A DNA stretch of 64,000 bases from Anaspis maculata (GCA_949128115.1 OX421965.1:36017681-36081680); one strand, 5' to 3'. Positions 20,465 to 33,562 are shown, counted from the first letter of the stretch. Notes: generated by a model not told the origin, from the letters alone. Made by a program: numbers and translations.

Positions 20465-20612
20465 GGGCTGGATTCCAAGTCAGCGACGTAACTTGCGCTA
20501 CGCATTTAAGGCAACGATAAGCCAATCATCGCGTCGGATTGTGTAATGTTGCCATAGTGACCGGACTTACGCTACACTTGCGCGGGCGGATCTCCGACTT
20601 GAAATCTAGCCC
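20465..20612. mobile_element. Small MITE, TAA duplication
   Basis: The ends GGGCTGGATTCCAAGTC and GACTTGAAATCTAGCCC are inverted with two mismatches. TAA flanks both sides (20462-20464 and 20613-20615). It is 148 bp long with no ORF. The retrotransposon ends ten bases to its left. Confidence 0.65.
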
Positions 20613-20615
20613 TAA

Positions 20616-22064
20616 CAGTCCAACAGTCAATCACCAGAAAACCATTATAATTGATAAAAAAAACTGAATCATGCCGAAAAAGAATATTGTTGTTCCTCTA
20701 ATGTCTTCAAGCCAACAAGTCCAAAGAAATCCAAAGCTCCAAGGGGGTGGAAGGTGGAGTGTTCTGAGTGGATAATATAAGATAATCCAAAGCAGGAAAA
20801 CCGGTGCGCTTTGCTTATTCGCTTGTGTAGCCATACTCTAAGGTATCCCAAGATACATCTTCCTGGATGATATCAAATCCTCAAGGAGCTTAAGCACACA
20901 TCACAGAAGACTCGGTAAGGCATTCATTTGTCGTTTTTTAGGTGCATTTTTCATCTCTCTGACTAAGCAAAACAGAGAGCTCTGCAATCTGCATGCCCTG
21001 GAGTTCTCCCCCACCTCCAACTTAAGGTAGGTATACCTACCCTACTTACGAGCACGGAGCCTTTGAACGTTCCTCGAACCTGAAAGTTTGAGTAGGTAAC
21101 AGATGTGTGCGTTCTCAAGCGCCGAAGTTTTCCTCCGGAATAATACTGGACGTGCATTTTGATACGCAAAAAGGATTATGCTCCGTGTTTGCACAGCAAA
21201 CATCCACATTGCATATCATAAATTTCTGTTATATCCACCGACGAATTCACGTGAGATTGACTCGGGAAAAGCGCACTGGCCGGCCTGGAGTTTGATGCAG
21301 GATGCAAGTGACGAGTTTATTGCATTTTCCGGTTCTATTCCACGGATAAACTCGGCGCGAAATTATACGTTTCGAGAAATTTTGACAATTTTTCCCTATG
21401 AAATGTATCCTCAAAAAAATCTCTAATAAAACAAGGAAATGCTCCTTGGAACCACGAAATGTATATTGTGTAAGGACAGCTGGGGCGACCCAAAATAATG
21501 GAGTACGAAAACCGTAACACCCACATTGGACAAAGGGGTGTGATAGCCAAGTATACCCATGACTTTTTACGAAAAAATGGGAAAATATTATTAGTACACT
21601 CAACAGAATCCCGCAAGGCTCTGCCACTTGCTTTGCGTAGTCTCAAAGCACCAAACATAACTATAACTAAAATGAAGTACGTTGTACCATGATTTTTTCC
21701 TTCGTGTTTTTGACCTTGGTTCTGCAATAATTGTTGAACAAAGAGGCAGGCAGGCAGAGATCACCAGAAAAATTATGAGGCAATGTTTGTCAAGAATGGA
21801 TATTTGTTCAAAGGTAACATCCAAGTAATTCTACACAAAATGAGAAACAACATGAGCAGCCATGGTCCGCATGAAGATGCTTGCCAGAAATCATTCCTAG
21901 CCAGGCATAGAATACGATATCGAAAGTTCTGTCAAAAATTGTCGGAGCTGTGAAATATTTCAGAATAGAGATTATGACATTGTTGGTTCCAGTTGGAGAA
22001 GAAGTTCAGAAGTTTGGGAGCGCAAGTAGATTGATTTTCTGCAAAAATCAATCAAGTATTTTTA
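20616..22064. other. No gene recognised
   Basis: Overlapping minus-strand frames at 21247-21727 lack any motif I know and are probably chance. A GTAGGTATACCTAC palindrome occurs at about 21026-21040, a common word in this window. Confidence 0.4.
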
Positions 22065-22192
22065 GGGGCCCTATTTTTGGAACGGGGAACAGACCATCAG
22101 GTGATATTGCCTAGGTGACAGCCAATCACAGCCCTGGTTGCCTAGCAACTTCCGATAGGAACGGATCACACGTTTCCAGGAAATAGGGCCCC
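22065..22192. mobile_element. Short inverted-repeat element (GGGGCCCTATTT ends)
   Basis: GGGGCCCTATTT on the left and AAATAGGGCCCC on the right bracket 128 bp without an ORF. The inner parts are only weakly complementary. No target duplication is evident. Confidence 0.5.
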
Positions 22193-22284
22193 AGGTGAGT
22201 TCTACAAATTAATTGAGCTATCACAAAGTTGCGTCATGTGTTTTCGAATTTTGGGTTGCCGGACAAGTTGGTAAGTGATAACGG

Positions 22285-24257
22285 TGTAGTATATCCTGGT
22301 CACGGCACCATTTCTGTAGTATATCCTGGTCGCGGCATCATTTCTGTAGTGTAACCCCCTTTTCGATGTTTGGCAGTGATCGTCATTGTCCCTTCCCTTC
22401 CCAACGTTGTTTACCTCTCCCCTACGTTGTGTGTGTTCTTACTCTAGATGAGAATGTGTCGTTGGGGATGAGGTTTGATTCTTGAATGAAACGCGAATGA
22501 ATCACAAGCAAAATGAATCTTTATTGAAAATCATGAACAAAGGTTTTTTTATGAACTCGTTCTTTTCTCAAAACACCTCACAACAAGAAACTGACAGTAG
22601 GTAATAAAATGACACAACATGAATGAAGCACAACAAAATACAAAGACAAATGAAACAAGAAAAATCATTACAAATTATTTAGACAGTGCAGGAATTTACA
22701 ACATTGAAATGAACACAAAATCAAATTAACAAAACAAAACAAGAAATCATGGAATATGTCAAACTGTCAATTTGATCGCAAAAGAAAAGTGACGTATTCG
22801 CTGACAGGCACACATGGGAAGAACACGTCAAAGAAACCCCTGCGTATTGCCTGGTTGATTGCTGAAAAATCCCTTCCCAAATGATCTGAACAAAAGTCAA
22901 GTGTGAATGAGACATGATGAAGTGACAGAGAAGTCACTCCAGTAATGCACTGATCACTGATAAAGTCAGCGTGAATCGGTGCTTGGACGTCTTTGAAACG
23001 TTTGCTTCGTTTACAAGTTATTCACGTAACAACAAAATAAAACTCGCTCGCTTACGCTTTGGAGAAAAACTTTACGCTCAGCAATTAATTTTTACATTTT
23101 ACAAACAATAAAAGCCAAATTTATAGATGAATAAACAATTGAAGAAATGATCGATGAACAAGAACATGAATCAGCAAAAAACAAACGATAAGTAATGGTG
23201 TAGATGAATGAACAATAAACAAATGATAAGTAATAGTAAAAGTGAATGAACAAGAAACAAATGAGAGATAAATAAGTAGAGAAGTTAAAGTTGGTCATAC
23301 TCTTTGTAAGCTAATGGAGAAGTATCCATAACGCATTCGCCCGAAATTCCCCAGCAGTTACCTATCAAAAACCCCACAGATACATACTTACATACAAAAC
23401 AGAACAATGGTTAGTAAACAGTAATCACATACAAGAAAATCGAATCGAGCCAACCTGTGGCCCTTTCTTCGTCTTACATAATTTCCCCCCAAATAAGCAA
23501 AGGATAGTGGACTCAACAAGACAGATTCATACAAGCAGGTGGATCCCCCCAGACACGGAAAAGCGTGCAAGTCTCCTTTCCTTCCGTTACTTTCAGGTAT
23601 AACCCGACAATGAACAATGAAATGTGAATGAATCATCAAAAGCACTGTTCGCTACTTAGCGGCTGATTTTAGCGTAGTAGAGATTCTTTTTGTCGTCTTA
23701 CTGTTTGGGACGTAACTTGTGGAAAAGAAACAATTAATGAAACCTCGAAATAAGTACGAACAGCAAAATGTTATTTCGGGACAGCGTCATGAGTGCGCAA
23801 AATGCACACACACTAGATTACGGCCTTTGCCATCAACATTGAGATCATTTGGGAGTAGATGAATTACACAAAATTCAAAGCAGTGCAAAGCACCTTGATT
23901 TCAAAGGGGAAAAACTGCGGGTTATGCAAGCCCGTTGAGAACAAAGAGAACAAAGAATTTCGTGTTATGTACAATAATTTTGCGGAAAAAATAAATATCG
24001 AAATGCATCATTTGGTGAGTGGGTGGAAGTCAAAATTACGGGACAATAATCAAAGAAAGACCAACCTTGAAATTGTAAAAACGACGCAATCTCGTTGCAC
24101 TGAAAATCACGTGTTCTTCACCACCACAGCTGATTCTCTTTTCTGTTTGCGGATGCCGCTCGCGCGCCAGCGCCATCTCCCTCCCCCATCGGCAAACGCT
24201 ACGACCGTACCTACTTCAGGTACCAACGTACAAACAAAACAAAGGGGGAACACCACA
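22285..24257 (-). mobile_element. Solo LTR with primer-site repeats in its 3' end
   Basis: Read on the minus strand it begins TGTGGTGTTCC and ends ...ATACTACA. It is flanked directly by ACGG at 22281-22284 and 24258-24261, a 4-bp duplication. It is the inverse counterpart of 55748-58500, sharing order and sequence over most of its length: AATCACGTGTTCTTCACC, GACGTAACTTGTGG, a degenerate TTTATCTACC-type tract, GTTTTGAGAAAAGAA, and the terminal GGTTACACTACA. Full-length internal sequence is absent. The 3' end carries two ~30-bp units containing a tRNA-His-type primer site. Confidence 0.8.
22293..22340 (-). promoter_or_regulatory. Two tandem tRNA-His-type primer-site copies
   Basis: On the minus strand TGGTGCCGTGACCAGGAT (22310-22293) and a two-base variant, TGATGCCGCGACCAGGAT (22340-22323), repeat with a 30-bp period. 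Each unit ends in ATACTACA like the LTR terminus. The sequence complements the 3' end expected for an insect tRNA-His (..ATCCTGGTCACGGCACCA). Finding it twice, inside the target duplication, is odd for a solo LTR. Confidence 0.7.
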
Positions 24258-24315
24258 ACGGTCTGCCATTTATGGGGAGAAATATAAACAATTGCCTCAA
24301 AAACCGCAGTAAAAG

Positions 24316-24530
24316 TACCATCTCATTACCCTTGCAACCCAGGCCAAAAGGTACTGTGGAGAGGCAAGTTCAAACCGTCGAACAGTTTCATGATGCGCAA
24401 AGAATCAACGATTTGATGTTTAATTTTGCATTGACATCTTTTGGTCTTTCGGAACACATAATCACGTGATACTGGATCTAAGTAATCTCCTTGTGTGCCA
24501 AAAGTGCAACCCAGCACATGTGGTCCAGCT
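24316..24530 (+). pseudogene. Ty3/gypsy integrase fragment
   Basis: The frame reads RPKGTVERQVQTVEQFHDAQ, matching the integrase segment around the catalytic glutamate (usually NGxAERxVQTVKxAL). It continues FNFALTSFGLS and, after a frameshift near 24465, DLSNLLVCQK, which corresponds to the TGxSPAxLLxGR block. No LTR or other pol domain is adjacent in this orientation. The fragment begins some 55 bp beyond the solo LTR and probably marks what that LTR inserted next to. Confidence 0.65.
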
Positions 24531-27500
24531 CTTAGAAGTGGTAGGATCCATTAGAGCCAATGTTCATTTTGATCTTGAAATATTGTGTTTTTGTTCATTT
24601 GAATATGTGTTTAGTGTTTTGCTTTATTCCAGTAGAGAAGAAACGTTATGTCTTGATTTCAATGCCGTGGCAATAACAATCATACCAACTGTTTAACTAG
24701 ATGTGTTGATAGAGGCTCGCGTGTCATGTCTGCTGCTGAAAAAGTCACGCAACATTCAGGGTTGAAACCGTCTAGTTTTCTTAGTTTCTAAATGTAACGT
24801 GCTCGAGAAATGGACAATAAACATTTTCTTGGGGATCTGTGAGAGCCGTTATTCCTATCGCCGAGTACTGAATCACTTTGTAGGCTTCAATGCCATAACA
24901 ACGTCACAAAATTAGTACCTATCTGATGAGTAAAGAAACACAAATTCAAAGCAGAGTTCTCCAGTTTTTTCCTGATTTCGTTTGATACGATCTCCAATAC
25001 CCATTCATAGAATGCTGGATTACATACATGCGGTGTTCTTCCACTGCTGCATCTCTTGTCCTATTCGGCGACCTATCCTATAGACTCAATGAACGCTAAG
25101 CAACCAAGCGTTCTTGCATGCGGTTGCTTGTATGCTTGTAGATGAAAATCAAAAGATTAAAGTCCGATACAACAAGCAAGTTCCTACTAGCAAGGAATTA
25201 CAGAGATTTATGCACGAAATAGGTCGATGGATCTTCAAGTTCCTGGGTGATCGGCGAGCGTGTCTTCTCCGGACAGTGTTGGTGCCACTGTGTGGTGTGG
25301 GTGTGCGTGCTTTTCCCGTATATGATGCTCCATGTATGAAACTCGGCCAACTGTGATGATGCGCACGTCACGCGTATCAAAAGCCCCTCGGCAGAAGTGA
25401 TATGTCAGTCGAAAAAACCACGGTTTTTTCTGTTTTGATTCCGGGCACAGAGAGAAAGGGCATGTGCAAGAGCGAGCGAGAGAGGCGTCGAGAAAGAAAA
25501 GGAGTAATAAGGAGAACAGAGGAGAACGGAACGGCAGGAGAAGGCCATGAAGCCGACTGACTTCGCTCCCATTTCCACTGGCTCGCACTAAAACCTTTGC
25601 CCTCGCCCAAAAATCCAATAGAAATGGATTCTAGGAGGCGAAAATCAAGTGTGTTGCCGGAATGATGGACAGTATTGTCATGGAACCGCCTTTTCTTTCA
25701 TAAAACTCGTCAATTACTCCACTCGAATTCCAAGCTATACTCCATCGGAGACGCCCTACATGATTAATTCAACGTTGATGACTGAGGTCTGTGTCAGTTG
25801 TACTTGATGTTAATGTCTACAATTTTTCAATATCGAATACCGTCAACATTTGGTTGCTCGTTGCTTGTATTTCCAGTTGCGATTTCAAAGCTTAACACGA
25901 ATAAAAGAAAAGCAGCGAGATGTTATGGAAACAGCAATTCCTCGCCGTCGAAATCTGGTGACTATGGTGGGAAATATCGCATCAAATTCCTCGTTTGTTG
26001 CAACTCAAGACAATTTACACCTTTCGCGAGTATCTCGTCGTCGCAAGTAAATTCAATTCTGGTTGCATATACGTCTAAATCTGACTCATCGTGCATTTCA
26101 AAAGGAACTTGAAATCGAATTTAACAGGCACTAAGCTACACAACATGCCGTGTTCCCGTGTTCGAGTACGTCTCTCATCAAGCATACGTTGTGCGACGAC
26201 TAGTTTCCGACATTTTCCACGGATATTGGTATGGATAGGTACTGAGAAATCTATTATTATTATTTGAGCTCATTATAACGGTCTTGACGATGGTGACTGT
26301 AGACGCAGTCTTTGTCATTGCGATTTCAGACTGAAACAATAGTGCCGGAAGCTTTTTTTCCCCATCTCATCCGACCGACTCTCTCTCTTCCAGAATTAGT
26401 CAGTGTGCGCTCGCTCGAAGGCGTACTATGTAGATAATCCCTCAGTGTAAATCAAGAACTTTCCAATTTGGACGCAGAACGAATTGGACAAAACAAGAAA
26501 GAACACGTCGCTCCCGTCGCCATCAACCCGGGCAGGGAAAAAACGCTTGTTTGAGTCTTATACCAGAGCCAGCAGCTAGCAGCGAGGAGTGTCGTCTCGT
26601 ATTATTCCATTGAAAAGGGAAGCATTAAAAAGTTGCTGCTTCGCCGCTATATGTCTACATACTACAATATCCTGCTGAACAAGGGGTAACACGCCAGCCA
26701 GCCAGTCAGCCGGAGAGGCGCTGGGAGAGTCAGAGGGGGTGGACCGCTCCCCATTCAAACACTGAAGCTGAAACTGATGAAACGAAATAAGAGCAAGGCA
26801 ATATTAATCAAGAAAATGCGCTTTCCAAATGAATATGGACATTAGTCGTGATGAATACTCTTGGCTTAAAACCGGGCGAAGGTTGGCACGGATGAATGGT
26901 GTAAGGAAGCAGCAAGGGAACCAGCAAGTTTTCATCAAAACTGCGAGGGCTGTACCACGCTTAGCGTTGAAATTAACGCACGCTTAAAAATGCAGTGGTA
27001 AATAAGTTTGTGGATACAAGAGGGCGCCGTGAATCAAGCTCACACCTTGGAGATGTTAAGGTCAGTTTAAAACACAATTCAGTTCCATTCACGCTTCACA
27101 TCCATCGAGGAAACAACGTACAATATATTTATTGAAGACACTGTGAACTCCGGTATAATCATTGCCAACAAGAGTTCTAGTCCAGCTCGAACAAAGCTCA
27201 GACAAATTTAATTCTAAATTTGTTTTTGTAAAAATGAAAATCACAGCCGAACAGCCGACACCGAATTAATCCGGACGCCTACCCTTTCCCGGTTCTCTCT
27301 GCGTTATTTCGGGCATCGCACCACAACTTAAATCTTCACGGTCCATCGGTAAATCCGTGTTGCGGCAACAAAATCGAGAAATTATTCAAAGAGGGATTAC
27401 TCTTCTGGATTACTACTCTGTTCAAACTTTGATTGGGCATATCGGATGACAGTTCGACAGTCCGCAGCCTCCCCCCTCCCCCTTGAATATATCTACTACC

Positions 27501-28366
27501 TCTCCCCACAGCCAGCAGCTGGGCTCCGCTGAATATGAATAACTGCCCCGTCCCTGATTTCCACCATCCGGCCCCCGTGAACCGACCACCGCCACCGTCG
27601 TCATTCCAGGTGACACTGGAAACGAGCGAAATTAATAACAAACTGAACTGCTACTACTACCACGGCCGCGCTACTACTACACCCAAAATGAAGTGAAAGG
27701 GAATGGAACAATCTAATTTCGGAAGGGCCTCGAACTAATGGAACTCCGATAGTAATCTATCTTAGGGTCGTACAAGAAGACACCAGTGGGGGATGAGCAA
27801 CAGAAGCACCACCACCAGCTGTAATGTCGTGTCGATATACCTACCGTTGCCCTAGAAATTCGCCACTTAGTCTCTTCACAGTAATGACTTTGGACAAATT
27901 CTTGTGCATTTCTGAATCGAACTAATGAAGTGGCTCGTACTAGACCGAAGTGTAATGGATCCTGCACTTGGTCACAAAAGCACGAAAACTGGTAGGATGG
28001 CACAATAGACCGTGTTCCATCGATCGGGAATGGACACCTGACTTTTTGTCCCTCCCCCCCCCTCCCGCAAGTATGATTCCAATAAATATACGGTACCTAA
28101 ACTCACTATTTTGCGTTCATATTGATTGATGAGGTGATTTTTTGCACTGCACTGCTTTCAACTTTCACAGGTGGCTTCAAATATTTAATTAAGTGGGTAT
28201 TCAAGTTGAGTCGATTAATTTGACAGTTATTGATGTTGCTATAAACAGTTTTTTTCTGAGTTCAGCAAAAATGACTTTGAAAATTGAAACAATAACAATA
28301 ATAATAAATGTATCATGGCAATATTAGGAATGAATCTTTCGTGGATAATTAAATCAACTCAATGAT
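24531..28366. other. No gene recognised; long noncoding stretch
   Basis: Open frames are short and mutually overlapping (25114-25618, 25798-26112, 27336-27641), with no known motif and often low complexity. Moderately G+C-rich patches at about 26520-26760 and 27420-27610 could be regulatory or exon-like, but I cannot support a gene. Confidence 0.4.
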
Positions 28367-28508
28367 ATGGCTGAACTAATTGCCCGATATCAATCCAATT
28401 GAGCACATACGGGATGCTCTCCAAAGAAGACTATCAGCACTACCAGTACAACTCACTACAAAACAAGAACTTATAGACGCTCTAACCGCGAAGTGGAGAG
28501 GAAATTGA
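28367..28508 (+). pseudogene. Tc1-type transposase C-terminal fragment
   Basis: In the frame from 28383 the translation is PDINPIEHIRDALQRRLSAL followed by QELIDALTAKWRGN and a stop. PDxNPIEH with the last glutamate of the DD34E triad is diagnostic of Tc1 transposases. The preceding bases give DMAEL in a shifted frame, probably the broken DWPxxS segment. The remaining transposase is absent nearby. Confidence 0.8.
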
Positions 28509-31339
28509 GGAAAGAGGAATCCATGTGGCAACTATCATAACCTGTTCAAATGTATGTTTAGATCCTACCAAAAAGTACTGCAGTCCAGACCAGGTCTAAC
28601 TTTTTATTGAAATGTTTTGCCTCGTTCATTTTCATTGCTCATGATTTTAATATAATAAAAAAAATTGTTCGTATGAATTAACGTGATAAAATAACTAAAT
28701 AAGAAAAAAAACATATTTTCGTAACTAAGCAACGTACAGCATCAAACTCAGAAAATATGAGTTCCTCATCCTCATACTATTGACTACCGCACACAGCAAA
28801 CTTCAAAATTATAGCGTGGCCACAAAAGTTCCTGCACCATTTCAAAAGAGTACAAAATTGCAAGGTATCCTTCACCACCCTGTATCAACTATCAAGCACA
28901 TCGCTGTCACAAGCTAACAAGCATTTGCAGATGGTGAAAGTAGGGAGATTTATCTTGAAGTTGGTGTAAGTTATTTCAGAATCTGATGATTTTCAATTGA
29001 TTGACTAGATTAAAAACCGAAACATAAGAAGAGTACCCAAACACAACAATTTGATGAAGATACTTCCAACTGACCAGACCTCACTCACAGATACTAAATA
29101 AAGGTGGACTACATGATTATTATTATCATGTCGCAATCATGGATGTCGAAACCAATTTATGTGATTCATCACTATCTCTAGGGACCTAGATCTAAGAAAT
29201 CTGAATAATCTTATGATATCTATAATTATTCTCGGCTGAAGAAGGCACACAGTGAATTCTTGGAAGTAGACGTTCTCTGGCCAAGATGTCTTGAGATTGA
29301 GAGAGGTGAGTGATGTGATTCGACGGCGTTTGAGTTGAACGTAAGTATAACCGGTGGTCTACCCACCCAGGAGTTTAATAACATTTCTGTGCTTTTGTCA
29401 TCTCTCAGCAAGTTTAAACCTGTTATATACTACTATCAAATTAACTAACTTATGCAGTGCTTGCTCTGTGATTTAGCAGGTATGTTGAGCTACATTAATT
29501 GAAGTATCATGTTTTGAGAGTTCCGCAACTCAGTTCTTATGATTATGCTGGGGTCACCCTGGAGGTCTACCTTATCACCTGGACAGGTCATTTCCAGAAT
29601 TTGATGGGTTCCAACCCTAGTACCGGAGCCAGGAGGGGGCCCACTCTGTTTATGATTTGAAACGCGAAGCCATTTTTCAAACCCTTTCCTTCTTGTCCCG
29701 GACCCGAAGAGCTTTTTAATAAAATTAAGCTCACACCTCCCGCACACAAGCGCACAGCAAGAGAGGGACATTAAACCCCGGCCGACCGGCCTGCTCTCCT
29801 CGCGCGTACTCCCAACTTTTCTGTTTGCTCAGGCATTCCGCCACTCTTCGTTTTTCATTACAAAGTTACAAACTCATATTTTATAGTTGACATTTCCTGA
29901 AAATGTCAAAGTTCGAATGAATGAAGAACGGGAACACTAATGCGCGGGCGAAGAGAGAGGCGAACAAATCGAGCCCGGGACGGTATGAGTAAGCATCCAG
30001 AGAGGGCGCACACACAGATCAAAGGAAGCCGTTGTTTAGCGTGTAGGACCTGCTAAATGCAATTGCTGCAGCAGCAGCAACACCGCCACCACGACTGTGT
30101 AACTGGGGGGGAAACCGACAGAGAGAGGATCCATTAGCGACGCTCAAAGGTGTGCGAAAGTGGCCCAGTTTTGATGCGAGACCGGGTCTAGTAGCCTCAG
30201 AGAGGCAAGCTACTAGGTGGTTGGGTATAGGTATAGCAGAACTTGTGGGAGTTGGAGTAAAAGCAAGCAAAGAATATTAGAAGCCAGAAAACCGGGTGCG
30301 GTTGTGAGCCTCGCCCTCCACCGGGCCAGAGTATCGATCCGTGGCAGAGAGGCCGAAACATAGCAAGCTCTGGAGGGCGACACTCCTGTCCTCTGCACAA
30401 ACGTATTCTCGTACTATAATATGGCACATCGATACAAATTATGCCCATCTAATTAAAGCCGGGCCGGGCTGCTGAATTTTAATTAAAAACAGCTCTATCA
30501 AGACGGCCCGGCGACACGAAAAACTCCCAGAGCCCAGGGCGGGATTCGGGAGAGTGGATTGGGGGTATAGTTGAGGTGTATACTCCAACGGACGATGACA
30601 GAGGCTCGAATTATCGGAAACGAGCGTGCGGCATGATTAAAACTTGTAGCGTCGGCTAATTGGACCAGGTGGTGCAAATAGAGAACAATGAATGAGTGAT
30701 GGAAATCGAGGTGCAGTAGACTGCAGAGAAACCGTTCCAGCTGTCCAGTTTTATTTTTTGGTTTTGCCTGTGGCAGGTAGTCAACTGCTACTCCCCATAC
30801 CTATGCGGGTTTTCCAATATTCATCGTACCTACTAAATTGCGGTTGGGAGTGCACTTTGATTTTTTTTCAGATACTAATCCAACTTTATTCCAAAAATGG
30901 TCTGCTTTCTTGCTGAATCATTATGTACCATACCAAATTTACATTTGGTGTTGGCGTTGGCTTTGGAAACGAAATTTTCATCGGTTGCAGCGGCAAGGCT
31001 AGCTGACGAACGAAATACTTCGACAGCAAAGCCAACTCCGAATGGAAATTTTGTTGTCAAGCAACACTATTTGGTGCGTCACTGAATAAAGAATATAAGA
31101 TTGCCAGCTGACAGCCCTCCCCTAGGAGGTCCCTTCTGAACGGAAACTATTCTTGTCCTCTTCTAGTTGTACAACTTGTAGTTGTTCAGAAGCACAACGA
31201 TCTGGTTTGGTGACATAATTTGTGTTTCATAGAAAAAATGTCAATAACTTCACAAACACCGGTCTCCTATCTACCATGACCAACCTGTGTCGAGGCATCA
31301 ACAGGTTCGTATCTAAACAGGTGATCAATTAAACTGGTC
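28509..31339. other. No gene; regulatory-looking patches
   Basis: Nothing is identifiable as coding. A minus-strand frame of 93 codons at 29490-29771 and others have no motif. From about 29930 to 30660 the sequence is richer in G+C, with CAG/CCA runs (30066-30095). At 30450-30515 GCCGGGCCGGGC, TTTTAATTAAAAA and CGGCCCGGCG lie close together, giving a mirror-like layout. Confidence 0.4.
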
Positions 31340-33562
31340 CACCCAAAAATTTCACGCTACTTCAAGATCAAAGATCTCGTAGAAAAATCAACCGATTTTA
31401 AAGAATGTGGTCATGCCGGATATGTCATTCTTCTGGCTACAAAATGCATGCTAAGTCACGTGGACGTTGAAATTGTTCACCAAGTATAGGGTGAGAACAA
31501 AACGAGTGTCAAAATGGACAATTTTCAACAGTGCACAACTTCTCAAAAAAAAAAAATCGTAGATTCTTTCCTAATGAATTTTTGAAAAGCTCATTACAAT
31601 ATCTCGAATCGGTTTTTGATTCAGCCACCCATCTGAGTTTTCAAGAGAGTTAAGTCAATTTTTGACAAATTCACGTTTTATGATGTAAGTTCTCTCCATA
31701 GTCATGTTCTTGGCTCAAATGTGGTAGAACTGCATAGCTTTGCTTTACAAAGTAACCTTCAATCGAATTTGATCCCACTGACGACCATCATGAACGCTAC
31801 CCCCTGTGAACGTCTGCAATCCCATTTGCAGTCTGTTCCAAACGGGACACGTTCTACTGATACCTTGCATCCTCGTCACCACAGGGCGGTTCAAATGAAC
31901 CATCAGTACCAATCCATTGCAAAGTAAGTCCCCTTTAGATCATTACAACCCCGTTTCTCTCATTTTCATGAAGGGTTGTTATACTCACAAAGGTCGAAGT
32001 CTGTATCTCTTGAACGATGGAACATAAAAACAATTTTTTCTTTATCTTCATTGCGATACTATCCTGAACATTTCAACATTGCCAGGATGTTTTGAAATCA
32101 CCCCTCTATAATAGGAGCTGTGGGTGACTTCAAGATTTTGAACATGTGAGAATCTTCATCTCTTTTCAATATTCTATTATCACTCGTAACACTCCAAGGT
32201 GCCCGAAATTGTTCCCCACATTCCCCAAAAATCATCCCCAAATAACTAGACATCCATTGCTTACCTTCCTTACAAAGTTTTGGCAAGTCTTATCTCAACA
32301 ATCCCATTGAACGTATGATGAGTCGATGATCTTTTTTGTCCACCACTGTAGAAACTACCTTATTAGGAAAAAAACTTCCCCTCCCAAAAAGTACTTACCC
32401 CATCAATTTTGGAAAATCTGTTACAACATTTGATCAACAAAATTTTGTGGATGAGGTAACGTAGCATTCGCAAATTGTGACAGATGTTCCAGAATTGATG
32501 AGGCAAGTACTTTTTGAAAGAGGTAGTTCTTCAATGGGGCAGTTTCTACAGAAGTGGACAAAAAAAGGATCAACGACGCATCATACGTTTAATGGGACGG
32601 TTGAGCTATAAGACTTGCCAAAACTCTGTAAGGTAGGTATGCATGGAATGGATGTCTAGTTATTAAGGGGTGATTTCTGGAGAATGTGGGAAACAATTTT
32701 GGGCACCTTGGAGTGTTACGAGTGATAATAAAATATTGAAAAGAGTTGAAAATTCTCACATGTTCAAAATCTTGAACTTACCCATAGCCCCTATTATAGA
32801 GGGATGATTTCAAAACATCCTCGCAATGTTGAAATGTTCAGGATAGTATCGCAATGAAGATAAAGAAAAAATTGTTTTCATGTTCCATCGTTCAAGAGAT
32901 ACAGCCTTCGAACTTTGTAAGTACAACAGCCCTTGACAAAAATGAGGGAAACGGGGTGTAATGATCTAAAGAACTTTTAATGCAATGGATTGGTACTGAT
33001 GGTTCATTTGCACCGCCCTGTGATGATCAAGATGCAAGGTATCAGTGAACGTGTCCTGTTTGGAACAGACTGCGAAGGGGGTTTCAGACGTTCACAGGGG
33101 GTTGCGTTCCTGATGGTCAGTGGGATCAAATTCAATCGAGGGTTACTTTGTAGAGCAAAGTTACGAACTTCTACCACATTTGAGCCAAGAACATGACTTT
33201 GGAGAACATGAACTGGCATAATAAAACGTGAATGTCTCAAACATTGACATAACTCTCTTGAAAACTCAGATGGGGGAATGAATGAAAAACCGTTTCGAGA
33301 TATTGTAATAAGCTTTTAAAAACTTCATTGGGACAGAATCTACGATTTTTTTTCGAAAAGTTGTGCACTGTTGAAAATTGGACATTTTGCCACTGGTTTT
33401 GTTGTCACCCTGGGTATGGTAAGCAATGTCAACGTCCACGTGACTCAACATGGTATTTTGTAGCCAGAAGAATGACCTATCCGGCATGACCATATTCTTT
33501 GAAATCGGTTGGTTTCTCGACGAGATTTTCGATCTTGAAGTAGCGTGAAATCTTTGGAAGAA
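31340..33562. repeat. 2.2-kb near-continuous palindrome
   Basis: The left arm (about 31340-32440) and the right arm (about 32465-33562) are reverse complements over roughly 1.1 kb with scattered mismatches. Paired blocks include TTTCACGCTACTTCAAGATC at 31350 with its complement near 33550, ATGGTTCATTTGCACCGCC-like sequence near 33000 with its partner near 31890, and CAAGTACTTTTTG at about 32504 with its partner near 32385. The sums of paired coordinates stay close to 64,900, so there are few indels and the axis is near 32,450. No ORF of note is present. It may be a foldback element or a local inverted duplication; a transcript across it would form a very long hairpin. Confidence 0.85.

Noticed and set aside
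29580..29640. Possible tRNA/SINE B box (GGTTCCAACCC)
   Set aside because: No matching A box or cloverleaf and a mismatch at a key base.
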